A stretch of DNA of 64,000 bases from Scolanthus callimorphus (taxonomy: Eukaryota; Cnidaria; Anthozoa; Actiniaria; Edwardsiidae). Positions 49,114-62,800 of the stretch are shown here, one piece after another. Both the position numbers and the translations under genes were made by a program. Location: contig CM066913.1 in NCBI GenBank assembly GCA_033964015.1, positions 11,588,953 through 11,652,952 of the forward strand. The letters run 5' to 3'. The stretch's first letter is position 1; each line of letters starts with the position of its first letter. A model generated the notes under the pieces. The model had not been told where the DNA came from, searched no databases, and saw nothing but the letters and a program-made list of their open reading frames with translations.

Positions 49114-50772
49114 ATGGCGGACAGCAATGCAGATCATTGTCCTCCCGATACACCAGGCATTCTCCCTGCTTCATACCTGACTAATCTTTCCTATTTCACT
49201 ATATACTTTACTCAGGGGATTGAGATTTTAGAATTTTATACCAAGGTGAGACAGTAATATAGACTGGAGAGAATTCTTATAGGAAAAGATGGATGGCGCC
49301 ATTTTGAGCATGACATAATTACTTGCCTCAGTTGTAATCCCCAGAATCTTCCGATTTCAGACACTCTTGTAATAGATTTATCCAGTCTATCAAATAAGGA
49401 ACTTTATTTAAAAGAAACCAGTGAAGTGAAGACGGTTTCATTGTTACGTTCAGCACTACATATGAATTACCCAGAGCCGAATCCCCCATCAATGAAACAC
49501 ACTCAATTTTTTGTTTGGCACAGAGAGAGGTTTATTTCCTAAGCTAAATCGGAAGTGCAAGTCATAACAACCGAAGAAGAAATATAACCTCTCTGCCCAC
49601 CACTAAATATCAGTGGGTGGGAAGAAAACTAGCAAACTATAGTGACTAAGCACACGTGTTCAAACTTGCAATCGACTATTATGCACCAGTCAATTGACAG
49701 CCCTGCACCCCCCATTCGCGCATTAGCGGGGTGCTAGCGGGGCTTTCGTACAGAATTCACACTACATTACTGCCCCTTTGGTCGGGAGATGCCCTTTCTT
49801 TCATGGCTTCCACACAGTACATCGAGCGGGGAGTCACTCTCTTCCCCGGGACACAACATCACAACACAACAGAAACCAGCCCACTTTCCGGGCTGTCTCA
49901 CCTCCATATGAACACCCCCTTACTTCACAAAAGACACGACAAATACAGATTTTTGTTACTTGAATTACACATATTAAATTTTAATCTACTCTAGCGAAAG
50001 TACATGCAAGTAGAAAAATATGGTTTTATTGCGCTTTGCGATCGGCTGCGGCTGCATTGAAAACTGGGCACCATTGACATGACTCTTTTCAGCGAGTAAA
50101 AATCCTTTGTGTTATCTTCTAAATTCATTGGGCAAGGAGCGCATTCACTCTTAATTATTACCCTGGGGACGGTGCATTCACCTCTCAGATTGTCCCCGCA
50201 AACCGAGGCGCTCACTGCCTTTCACTTGCCAAAAAGGTGAATGCCCCGCTAATGCGCGAATTGGGGGGTGCGGGGCTGTCATTGACTGGTGCATTATAAA
50301 GACTAGTTGTAATTCTATCCCTACTGTCATTTAATACTACAGAACAAAAGGAATCAAATAACACATCAAGGTTGTCACTCTGAGTAATTAAGTATTTTAA
50401 GGACCTCAAAATTCCCCAATGCTATATGGCCTTGTATTTGTTAACGTTGTAGGTGCCATTTTATCACGTGCTATTCGAAGCTGCTCTAGTTCTCTGGATA
50501 TTATGGCTCTTGCTATCAAAGAGCTATCGCTTCAGGGAACTGTCTTTGGAACTAACAGAAAAGGTACAATTCTTTACATGTTTTATAGGGTTTATCATGT
50601 TTATGCATACCTTTCAACCCAACTCTGTTGAACCCTCACATGCCAGGTGATGAATATAGAAAATGTATGAGATACAAACAAAAGGGTATGACATGCAGTA
50701 AGTGTATGGGTGACACATGTCAAAATCTTGTGACACCTATAAATGTGGCCTATAACAAATGCTGTTCTTTTC

Positions 50773-50807
<35 letters not shown>

Positions 50808-53800
50808 GTCATTCAAAACAGACAAGCATTGTTACATCTTTGATGTTTGTATCGCCCATGTTTGGGCACTTTTTAACAACAGGAGCAAGAGGAATTAGTA
50901 GAGGAGTGGCAGCCAGAACCTCTTGTACCACCAAGACCAACCTTCCCTGTGGATATTCTGTCACCAAGGGTTGTTGAAGGGTAAGTTATATTTCCCTGTA
51001 AGTTATATTTCCCTAAAATAGCCCACACCTAGCCTGCGAGCGACTCAACCCAGTCCTCCAAAGTGCATTCAGCGAAAATGACAATTATTGATTGATATGT
51101 TGTTTATGTTGTTTGAACAGCAAAGCTGGCCATACTATCAGTGTCAATGGAAAGCCATGTCTCAATCTAGCCACATTCAACTTCTTAGGTTTGGTGGGAA
51201 ACAAAAGGGTGGAGGTAGGCTTACTTTTGCTCTGTGTGTGTGTGTTGTGGGGAAGGGGGGGGAGGGGGGGAGGGGCAATGGCCCCTTTTTAGGACACCTC
51301 CTATTATAACCATTTGTGAAAAATTACCCATAAGAGAGGTTAAAAATCTGACAAAACCAGGAGAGATAGCATCCTTGAATAAGTGATCTGTTAAATTCCC
51401 TAATAATTTGATACGTTTTTATTCCCTTTTTTCTCTCCTTTGGCTTTAACAAAAACTATCACCTGTCTATGTTACACCATTGCCATGGGCAGATTTAACA
51501 GGTTTGACAGGTTATCTTCCCATGTGCATTCTTTGCATTTGGTCAACAAAAGTACAGTTTTAGCTTCCAACAATACAATACAATATTTTTATTATTTCCA
51601 ATATAAAACATATAACAGTAATCAGTCAACCCGCAAATAGCATAAAGCTAATCAGGTGGGAGGCTGAAAAAAAAAACAAAGTTAACAGATAATGTTATAA
51701 CAATATTCCTCTATATAGCTTCCTCTTATAACGTTTCTTCCCTCAAGCTCCCCCATTCCCTTTTGAAATTCCCTGGATCCACGTCTGATGACATTTTTTT
51801 TCCTGAATAGGAATCTGCTATTAACACTCTTCACAAGTATGGGGTTGGTTCTTGTGGACCTAGAGGATTTTATGGAACAATTGGTGAGTACTAGTGAATA
51901 AAATCTTTAGGCACAGTAGACAATAAAGAGAGCACCACTACTGATAGCACTTCAATATTGTCTTGTTTTCTTTTCCAGATGTGCATCTTCATTTAGAGGA
52001 GAGATTAGCTAAGTTTATGAAAACAGAAGAAGCTATTCTGTATTCATATGGATTTTCTACTGTAGCAAGTGCAATTCCAGCATATTCTAAGAGAGGGGAT
52101 GTCATTTTCTGGTATGTTCTTGTACACCTGGACATAAATAATGGCATTTGCAGAGCAGAATGACAATGTCAATATTATAAAAGATTTATTTGTTTTATTT
52201 AATAGCTTTCACCAATTCACAAACATAATTTTCTTTATTACGGAACTTACAAACATAAAAATTAGAAAACCGTTATGATACATGTGAATCTCCATAAACA
52301 ATTCTAACCCAAAACTACTGAAAATTAACAAAACTCCTATGGAACTCTAGCAAAAAATAATAATATGGAAAAATCTCCTGAAAACTATTGTCACATTTCC
52401 AAAACAACTCTAAAGGCCGACACAGACTAGGGGACTAGTCTCTTAGTCTGTGCCGGCCTATACACACTAGAAAAAATGCGCAATTTGTCCCAGAGACAAG
52501 TCCCACGAATCAAACCAGTTTGATTTCTTGGACTTGTCCCTGGGACAAATATTTAGTCCCCGCGACTGAAATTTCAATGCAAAAACAGGAGTACACACTA
52601 GGGGACTTGTCCCTGAAGCAGGTTCTTCCTCTAGTCTGTGCCGGCCTTAAACATGCTTACTCAAAAACACTGACTTGCAATACTTGACCTTGTGCCAATG
52701 CAAAGTAATAATTCTAAAGTTGTCTTTTCTGAATTTTGCAAACTTAAGAAATGTGAATCTACTAGGCAAATTATCACTGAAAAGTGATCTGGTTACATGT
52801 ACTCAAAGGAAGAAGTGGTAAACTTGTCATGTCAGACATTTTTCAAAAACATTGCCTCATTACTATGACATTTTCCTTCAGCCTACGGTAAGAGTTTACT
52901 GTTGTAAATTTTTGTTGCCAACTTTTATTGTTTCAGTGACAAAGGTGTTTGCTTTGCAATCCAGCAAGGTGTGCTGGCCTCTCGCAGTAGAGTAATGTGG
53001 TTTGAGCATAATGACATGGCAGATCTGGAGAGAGTCCTCCAAGAGCAGCATGACAGGGACAAAAAGGTAGAGTGAGATACTAAAGAGCAGTTGTTTGGGG
53101 ATGGGTTCTCAAATGTGCAAGCTAGCTGACTCAGGTAATGATTGAGATCATTTCTTTTTAACAGAATCCCAAGAAAGCCAGTGTCACCAGAAGATTTTTA
53201 GTAGCTGAAGGACTTTACATCAACCATGGAACAATTTGTTCTCTGCCCAAGCTAGTAAGTGAAGATGAACAGAAATAGTATTTGATTTTGGCTGGGGGGG
53301 ACTCCCCATAAAAATAGACGGGGGTGCTCTTCCTATCCCTTAGGGTATAAAATTCACCCAACTGCTATCTCTTAGGGGTGTGCAAAGAGTTTGCTATCCC
53401 TTAGGGGGTCTCACACCAAAGGCGACCTAGAAACTCAAGCGATAATAGAATAAATTGTTTCAACTTGATGGTAATTTCAAGGACCGCAATGACATTAGGA
53501 TTTTCCACATCCAATTTGCTATCTTTTGTTGACCACACCCAATTTGCTATCCCTTAGGGTTAAAATCAATTTTCCCGACGAGCACCCCGTATATTTTTAT
53601 GGAGAGTCCCCCCCCCCCTCCGGGATTTTGGCTCTAATGGTATTTGTTTCCTATAGACAAGTTGAGCAGCCATGTGGCCTCCACTCAGTGCATTCCTGAT
53701 CAGTACAAGGATGAAATATTTTTCTGATAATATGATTTTTATGGTGTCAGGTTGAGCTGAAGAAAAAATACAAAGTCCGTCTGTTTGTTGATGAGAGCTG

Positions 53801-56800
53801 CTCATTTGGAGTTCTTGGGAGAACAGGAAAAGGCGTGACTGAGTACTACAATGTGCCTGTGAGTCAAGGACTTTGTTCAGTTGTTTGTTAGTCCCCATAT
53901 CTATTGGTATTTCAAGAATCAATCCTTCTGGACTGGAAGAAGAGAAGTTAAAAAAATACATTTACATGATGATTTTTCAAGACATTTTGAAATTGTCAAG
54001 ACAAACAAGCAATAAACCACCAAATTTTTAAACAATAATCATATAGGGTAAGCATGGTTATACCACCTTTCTTTCCAGCAATATTGACTAAATTTTCCTT
54101 GTGCTCTAAATGTAGATTGATGATGTGGACTTGATATCTGTCTCTATGGAGAACTCCCTGGCTACCATTGGTGGCTTTTGCTGTGGAACATCTTTTGTTG
54201 TGGATCATCAGGTGAGTAGAATTTAAATTGTTTTTGATATGCATATGGGAATGGTTGTAAAAGCAAAGTTTTCATCCCCTAACAGCTGACTATTTAAACA
54301 ATAGGTGTGACATGTGTCACGACGAAAACGAGTAAAGAAGGTTCAATGAAATATGGAGGAGTACACTTAGAATCTGTGTTTAATGGCGACTGAATCTCAA
54401 CGTGCTTCTCACATTACATCACGTGATCTCGTTCCACAGGGAACCCGTACTAATCACAATCAAATCTAACTGTAACAACTTGCAGTACGCTAACTATGAA
54501 AGTGTCTCAAATGTCACTTAATGAGAGAGAGTTCAGAGGAATAATCATACAAGGAAATGAGTTCAGACATCCTCCGGGGGGGCGCGTAGCCGTTGGGCCC
54601 ATGCCGCAATACGCCCCCTAGCATTAAAAGCTGCTGCTCGCTGAGACCTCCTGGGTAGCCTCAGAGGTGGTTCTGGCTGGTTCTGGTTCATCACCTCACC
54701 TATACCTTCATCTGCACCTTCCGCTGTAATTTCTAATGGGTAGAGCTTGGTAATAGGACGGTTGGTATGTCCCTTAGCTGTCCTAAGGGTGACTGATCGC
54801 ACGGCATTGTCAGCGCCTCTTGTCAGTCCTTCGACCACTCCGAGTTTCCATTTGATACGCCTTTTGTCGTCACTGTGGATTTGCACCACGTCGCCTACCC
54901 TCACCTTAGTGTCGTTACTGACTCCTGAGGTTCCATGAAATTCCCTGAGGGAGGTCAAATATTCTTGCTTCCAGCGTTGCCAGAAATGCTGGATTAAATG
55001 GGAAACACGTGCAGCGTCCTTCCTCAGCTGTGTATAGTTACCATAGGTGGGGTCAATGATCTCATCAGGTTCCACCTCCGGGTGTGGGAGACTTGTGATT
55101 CTCCTACCATACAATAAATGGGAAGGGGTGAGTGGGTCTTCATCTTCGATGTCAGGAGAGACATAGGTAAGAGGGCGATCATTGAGGATAGCCTCGATTT
55201 CAACCACTATGGTCTGGAGGGTAACTAAGTTGACAGACGAACGTCCAAGCACCTTCTTCAGTGCTGTCTTGGTGAGCCCAATAAGTCGTTCCCAGAACCC
55301 TCCGAACCATGGGGCTCTCTTAGGAATAAATCTCCAGTCAACGCCTTGTCTACCGAGAGCTTTCTTGAGATCAGGGGATTCAAACAATGCCTTGAGTTCG
55401 GTAGCTGCTGACTGATAGGTCGAAGCATTATCAGACATGATCACTTTGGGAAGAGACTTCCGGCTGGCAAATCTCCGTACTGCAAGGAGAAATGTCCTAC
55501 TGTTAAATCGGATACTATTTCAAGGTGTACCGCCCTGGTGGCGGCACAAGTGAATAGGCAGATGTATGCTTTGGACTCGATCTTTCCATCTCGAACATAG
55601 AGCTCGCCAGTAAAGTCCACTCCGGTTACAGCAAATGGTTGTGAGTCTTGTAACCTAAGACTTGATAAGGGTGGGGTCTCTGGAGCTCTGAAAGGATGAC
55701 CAATCACCTTTTTGCAGGGGACACATTTGTGCAACACCTTCTTTACTTGGTAACGACCAGCCGGTATCCAGAATTTCTGTCGTAAGGCGGTCAGGGTGGA
55801 ACTGACACCGGCATGAAGTTGACGTAAGTGTGTGTCACGAATGATGAGTGTAGTCACATGGTCATTCTTAGCGAGGAGAAGTGGAAACTTGGCCTTTTCT
55901 GAGACAGGTGCATTGTGGATCCTCCCGCCGCAGCGAAGAAGGCCATCGTCATCCATGAAAAGGCGCAGCTGGTTTACCAAGGGAATCCGAGTCTTTGTAT
56001 GAGTGGAGAGGTTAGCTAGTTCCTTAGCGTAGACCTTGTGTTGGCGGTCGTGTACCCATGCCTTCTCTGCAGCATTGAGTTCCTTGACTGTAAGGGTTCC
56101 CTTTCTAGCACCAGAGGGGTTCTTGAGGTTATGGACAAACCTTTGTACATATGCAGTGATGCGTAGAAGCTTTCCCAGAGTGCTATACCTTGTGGGGTCC
56201 ATAATGTTACTGATGAGGTCTTCGGCGACATCATTGGGTTCAGGATGTGCCTTCTCTGCTGGTAGACCACTTGCTCCTTGAGACTCTTCTTCCGGGACCT
56301 CGACAAGAAGGACGGCGCTGGTTTCCCACACTGGCCAGCGATGTTCCATTGGTAGCCAGTTGGGTCCACTCAGCCAGATGCTTGAGGAATGAAGCTGTGC
56401 AGTGGTGAGGCCTCTGGTGAGCAGATCAGCTGGGTTATCGCTTGTAGGACAGTAGCGCCAAGTGGTGGGTGGAAAAAGACGGATGATCTCTTGGACTCGG
56501 TTGCGCACAAATTGCTGGAGTTGTTTGTTACTATGGAGCCAGTGGAGAACAATCTGGCTATCCGACCACAGAAACACTTCTAGAGTGGGGAATTTCTCCA
56601 CCAAAGTCCTCTGTAAGAACTCTGCAAGATTCACACCAATCAGTGCAGCCATTAGCTCTAGCCTGGGAAGAGACAGTTTTTTCAGTGGTGCCACCCGTGT
56701 TTTTGCCATCACAAAGGAAGTCTGCTCAGCTTGCCTGAGATATGCTGCTGCGCCGTAGGCTTTGGGGCTTGCATCTACAAACACATGGAGCTGAGTGGAC

Positions 56801-59800
56801 ACGTAGGTGTGCTGAGTGCTGAAATAGGGTCTGGGAACTGTAATGCTGGTGGATTGTTTGATGTCTTGAGCAATATTGAGCCAGCGATCCTTGATTTCGC
56901 CGTCCAGCGGCTCATCCCAATCAACATTCATCTGCCAGATGTCTTGCATGAGGATTTTGGCATTGACTGAGACAGGTGTGGTCATACCAAGTGGGTCATA
57001 TATCTTAGACGATTCTCTCAGGATCTCTCGTTTGGTGACAAGGGTGTCAGATGGCAGTGACACATCTTTCTGGGCTAGCGATAATGTGTCTGCCTGAGTG
57101 TTCCAGCGAAGACCTAGAACATTAGCATTCCTTGGGTCGGCATCAAGAACCTTGTCGGCCACAGCACAATCTTGGAGCAGTTGACTATTGGATGCCCAAG
57201 AGCGCAAGTTGAACTGGGCGTCGGCCATGACCTTCCGTGACTCTGCATAGTAATTGAGGGCGTCATCATCCTACTCACATCCGGTTATGATGTTGTCAAC
57301 GTACAGATTCTCTTTCATGTCACGGGTAGTAGGCGTGTTCTGGTCTTCAAGGTGTGTCTGTAGAACTGCATTAAGCATAAAGGGTGAACTGGCAGACCCA
57401 AAGAGCACTGACTTGAAACGGTATACCTGGAACTCACTCTCAGGATCCTCAGTGTCAGACAGCCACAGGAACCGTGTCATGTCCCGATCACTATCATTGA
57501 GCCTTACATGTAGGAATGCTTTCTCAATATCTGTAGAGATACCTATCGCATGGCTTCGAAAACGGACTAGAATTGAGCCCATGTCTGTCAGGTATGGTGG
57601 ACCAACTTCGAGACAGTCATTCAGACTTGGGGACGAGGGGGACTGGTGACAACTGCAGTCATAAACAATTCGGATGGGCGTGGTCGAGGAATCTTTTTTT
57701 ACTGGGTGGTGAGGGATGTAGCGGGCGTGGTCACAGGAGTCCGGGTCACTGACCTTCTCGATGAATCCTCTCGCTTCTTGTTCCTTGATGATGTTGTCAT
57801 AACACTTCAGTAAGCCTGGAGTCTGATGGAGTCGACGTGCTGTGGATCTGGTCCGTTTCTCGCAAATGGCCATGTTGTCAGGGAGAGGGGGGTATTCGTC
57901 CTTCCATGGAAAGCCTGCAACGTATGCTCCATCACTGTCTCGTGTAATGGAGGAAGATTGGTAATTGGCGAGAAAATTACTTTCAGGGGGGCCATCATCA
58001 GTCGAGATGCCCAACGACTCAATTGACCAAAATTTCTCAAGATCAAATTCTTCATCATGATGTGCTGCAATATGCAAAATGTTAGTCACATTTACTTGTG
58101 CCCCCTTGGACCCAGATGGGCCAGATAACAAGTATCCCAACTTGGACTGGACAGCTGTAGGACCCCCCTTCCCTCGAACAACATGATCTTGTACAATGTC
58201 CCAATAGAAGTCAGCACCTATCAATATGTTGATCTCAAAATTTCCGTTGGACACTGGATGTGCTAGCCTCAGACCCCTCACGTGGGGCATAGAGTTGATG
58301 TCTGCGTTGTGTTTACATTGTAATGGCGTGGCGATGTGGGGTACGACTAGTACGCGCAAAGGAATTTTGTCCCCATGTTCGGTGACAATGTTCACTATGG
58401 TCACATCCAATCTCCTGACAGAATGTTCGGTTGCCCCGAAAGCTGACATTGAAATATTCTCCTTAGCAACCGGTGTTGTACCAAGCTCGTTAGCGAGCTC
58501 CCTTGTTATGAATGAACGCTGTGCCCCCTCATCAAACAGAATGTTAGCCTCCCGACTAGTGTCCCCTACCATTACTTGACTGATAGCTGTTTTTAGCAAT
58601 ATTGGATACTCATGACTGGCAGGTGTGAGTGTTGCATGTACTGACTGCACTTCACCGTCTCTTGGGGTTTGGGGTTCATTATTCCTAGGGGTGGGGGCAG
58701 GGGGGGCACTCGGTTGACTCTCTCCATCGCAGAGAGTTGTGTGATGTTTACCACCACAATGCCTACAGCGGAATTTGGATGAACATTTGGCACTGCGGTG
58801 GGATGATGACAAACAATTATAGCACAGCCCTCCCTTGTAAGCAATGGATTTCCTGATCTTTACATCCGTAACTGTGGTGCATTTATTGGCAGGGTGTTCA
58901 CCTTTACAGTATGGGCACAGACGGGTCTTCGATCCCCCCTTCCCCTGTGACGGGGAGCCACCCACCCCAGTGAAAAATGATGCTGTTGGTGTAGGAGCCG
59001 AAAGAGGGGTGGTTGATGTCTCGAGGACTCTGAGCTCACGTTTTAGGGCCTGTCGTAGGTCCTGGATAGACCAGTCATCTCCCTCCTGACTCCTGGCCAA
59101 ATTCCGCTTAGTTTCGTCAGGCAACTTCCCCAGGATAACTGGCACAAGAAGGTCCCCAAAGGTGTCCTGGGTTTTACCTAATGCTTCAAGTGCTCTTATA
59201 TTGGTTTCCATGGAGTCGTAGAAAGGGCGTAAGCTATCAATATGGCTTGAGGGATATGGTAATTCCAAAAGTGCTGCCATGTGGGCATTGACAATTCTAT
59301 GATTTTGGCCAAAACGTTCCTTTAAAGTTGCTATTGCTCTAGCATAGTTTTCTCCACTGATTGGGTATCCCCAATTGCCTGCTCTGCCTCCCCAGACACT
59401 TGGGCCTTTAAATAATTGAATTTGTCGACTTCAGGTAAGCCTGGTTTCTGATGTACAGCCACGTTGAACGAATCCCAAAAGATAGCCACTTCATTGGGTC
59501 CCCACTAAATACTGGTAAACTTAGCTTGGGGAGGCGACTACTGTATGAAATGGTGTTCATAGAAACAGGAGGGGTTTGAACTTGAGATGTATGGGGTTGA
59601 AACGGCGCAGCGCTTGTGCTGAGATTCACTGGACCTTGTACGGGTTGTTGAGGTGAACTTGGGCCTGGGGGAGGGGCGACAATGGGATCTGATACAGCAG
59701 GACAATTAGCAATAATAACACTTAGCTTAGACATGATTTCTGCTATTTCCCCTTGAATTGTCTCCGCTTCGATGATTTCCGCCTCCAGATCTTCTTCTTT

Positions 59801-62800
59801 GACGACTTTAGGAGCGATTTGAGTGTCCAGTTCCTCGAGTTTTCCGGCCTTTTTTTGTAGTTGTTCGAGCGTGCACTTTGCGGCTGCACGCACGAGTTCC
59901 GACATCCCATCGTTCGCAAAAAACTCCTCTGCTTTCTTCAACAATTTAGTCAAATGGCCCCGGTGGCCTCTCCGAGATGCATATAGTTTTTGTAGCTCCT
60001 CCATCCTGGTCACGGCACCAAAATGTCACGACGAAAACGAGTAAAGAAGGTTCAATGAAATATGGAGGAGTACACTTAGAATCTGTGTTTAATGGCGACT
60101 GAATCTCAACGTGCTTCTCACATTACATCACGTGATCTCGTTCCACAGGGAACCCGTACTAATCACAATCAAATCTAACTGTAACAACTTGCAGTACGCT
60201 AACTATGAAAGTGTCTCAAATGTCACTTAATGAGAGAGAGTTCAGAGGAATAATCATACAAGGAAATGAGTTCAGACAACATGATAATTATGGCATCAAT
60301 TGTTATGTTTATATACATTTTCTCCACTAGTTGCCAGTATCATGGTTGACTGTGTTTTTCTTCTGCATCACTTATCTGTTTTCATTTCAGCGTTTGTCTG
60401 GTGCTGGCTATTGCTTCTCTGCCTCCCTTCCCCCCATGCTAGCGACAGCTGCTATTGAGGCACTGGATATTATCGAGGAAAGAGAGGGTAGGGTTCTTGA
60501 AGTTCATGTTACATGTACATGTTTTACATACATGTTTTACCACTGTATGCATTGCTACGCGACCTCAAAATTCAATGTTGCGATGGACGATTGGCGATTC
60601 TTAGCCGTCAATCAAACCAAAACGTTGGATTTGGCTACTTCAGAGGGCCGACATTGATTGCAAAATCAACCAAAATGGTTTAAGCTATCTATTGGTTTCC
60701 TTGACTCAAAGGTTTCACTTTCTGGTTCAAGAAAATTGACATTACAATTTTCTTGCGTAAAATCGCCAATGGCCCGACAGTGAATTTTGAGGTCGCGTAG
60801 CAATGCATACAGTGGTAAGTACATGTTTTAAAGTATAAATTACAGAAATTGTTTTAAAGACTCCCAAATCACCAGCTGCTATGGGAGAACAGCAATAGCA
60901 GACAATGTGATACATCTCTGTGACTTGTTTACTCCAGGTCTGTTTGATGATCTTCAGCACATCTCAAGAATGTTTCACAAAGAACTGGCAAGGTGAGAAT
61001 CACTCCACACCTTGTACTGATCATCAAATGAAGTATTAAAATGTTGTTGTTGTACTGTCCTGACTAGACCTACCACAGAATACTGCACTACTTTGATAAT
61101 GTCAGGTAGATCTTTCACTATGTACCTTATTGGTACAAATTTTCGTGGGCACTTAATTTAGCATATTTGGAACACGAATATTTTGCAAGCATTAATTTTC
61201 AACATTTTACAAAAAATGATAAATTTAGGGCATTTGATTTCCCGAAAATTGACAAAAGACAAACTTAGAGAACCGTTTTTATTGAATGTTCACTTAAGGA
61301 GGCTGCCTACAATTTTTCTTGAACTTGGTCTCTCAACTTTGGACGACCACAATTCTGTAATATACTTACCTACGTATTTGAAATTTTGACCATTTGCTGT
61401 AAAAAGATCAAAGTTCAAGATGATGCACGATTTATTGTCATCAGAGTTTCCATAGCAACGAAACAGGGGGGTCACTGTTTTTAATTAGCATAAGTTCCAC
61501 GTGAAATTCGATCTAAACTTTTAAAATGACACACCAAGCGCTTATCCTTAGGTAATTGTCTATACGTATAAGAAGTTTTGAGAAAATTCACCAAGCGGAT
61601 TTCAAGATATTCCAGGCGACTTTTTTTGCCTTTGAAAATTCAAAATGTTTCACTAGCTTTCTCATTATTATTAATCTAACGGCTTTTGAAATAGGCTAGC
61701 GAAATCTCTTACCGCAAAAATTTATCCCAAGGTATACAACTACTTGTTTGCCAAATTTAATGCCAGGAAGTGCTTTTGATTTTCCATAATGAATATCGAC
61801 GCAAACTTCAAGTTTTTGAGCAAATGCGCAAAATATCATTTCGAACACAACTAAGGCTCCAGAGAAAGTTCCTGATGGCGAATTTTTTTTTCTCGCGCTC
61901 TTAACTTAAAATTGACCATATTAGCGAGATGCTGCCCGCGTAGGAAAAAAAATAGGTCGCGGATAGCGCCTGGTAAAATTCTAAAGTTCACCACCTAGTT
62001 CCGCTCAAGATTCTAAAGCTGCTGCAGTTGCAGATTTCTATAGGACTTAGTCCATTTCTCACATTCCAGAATTCATTTTTGCTCCTGTTACTCTGGTTCA
62101 ATGAGCGGAACCGGTCACGCTAGTTCTGTAGCGCGCCTCTAATTTTCAGTTTTTTCGCATCCAACCGAGCTAATCAACTCCAGTTCCTGCTGGATAAGAT
62201 GGCGATTAGACAAAACTTACTTCTTTTACTGCGGAACGTCCTTCTAGAGCTAATAAGAGCTAAACGTGACAGGTTCGGTTCACTGAATCATAAAATAGGT
62301 GGTAACACTTGTCCATGCTCTGGAATGTGAAAACCGAGGCGAAATTTCAATAAAAACTACAGCCGATGAAAACTGCTGCAGCTTTAGAATCTTGAGCGGA
62401 ACTAGGAAGAAGGTGGTGAACTTTAGAATTTTACCAGGCGCTATACGCGACGTAAATTTTTTCTTACGCGGACAGCATCTCGCTAATATGGTCAATTTAA
62501 GTTAAGAGCGCGAGAAAAAAAATTCGCCATCAGGAACTTTCTCTGGAGCCTTAGTTGTGTTCGAAATGATATTTTGCGCATTTACTCAAAAACTTGAAGT
62601 TTGCGTCGATATTCATTATGGAAAATCAAAAGCACTTCCTGGCATCAAATTTGGCAAACAAGTAGTTGTATACCTTGGGATGAATTTTTGCTGTAAGAGA
62701 TTTCGCTAGCCTATTTCAAAAGCCATTAAATTAATAGTAATGAGAAAGCTAGTGAAACATTTTGAATTTTCAAAGGCAAAAAAAGTCGCCTGGAATATCT

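Larger units (their letters stand above)
54315..60278 (-). mobile_element. Full-length BEL/Pao LTR retrotransposon, recent insertion
   Basis: The element lies antisense to SPTLC1 in the intron between exons 10 and 11. Two 255-bp LTRs (54315-54569 and 60024-60278) start TGTCACGACG on the plus strand, end GTTCAGACA and are identical by eye. The 5-bp duplication ACATG flanks both sides. On the minus strand the order is gag, protease, reverse transcriptase, RNase H, integrase, as in BEL/Pao. The internal frames are open apart from three breaks. There is no envelope-like ORF between integrase and the 3' LTR. Confidence 0.95.

Noticed and set aside
50419..50631. Separate ORF overlapping SPTLC1 exon 2
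   Set aside because: Different frame of the same exon; the SPTLC1 frame joins exon 1 and exon 3 in phase.
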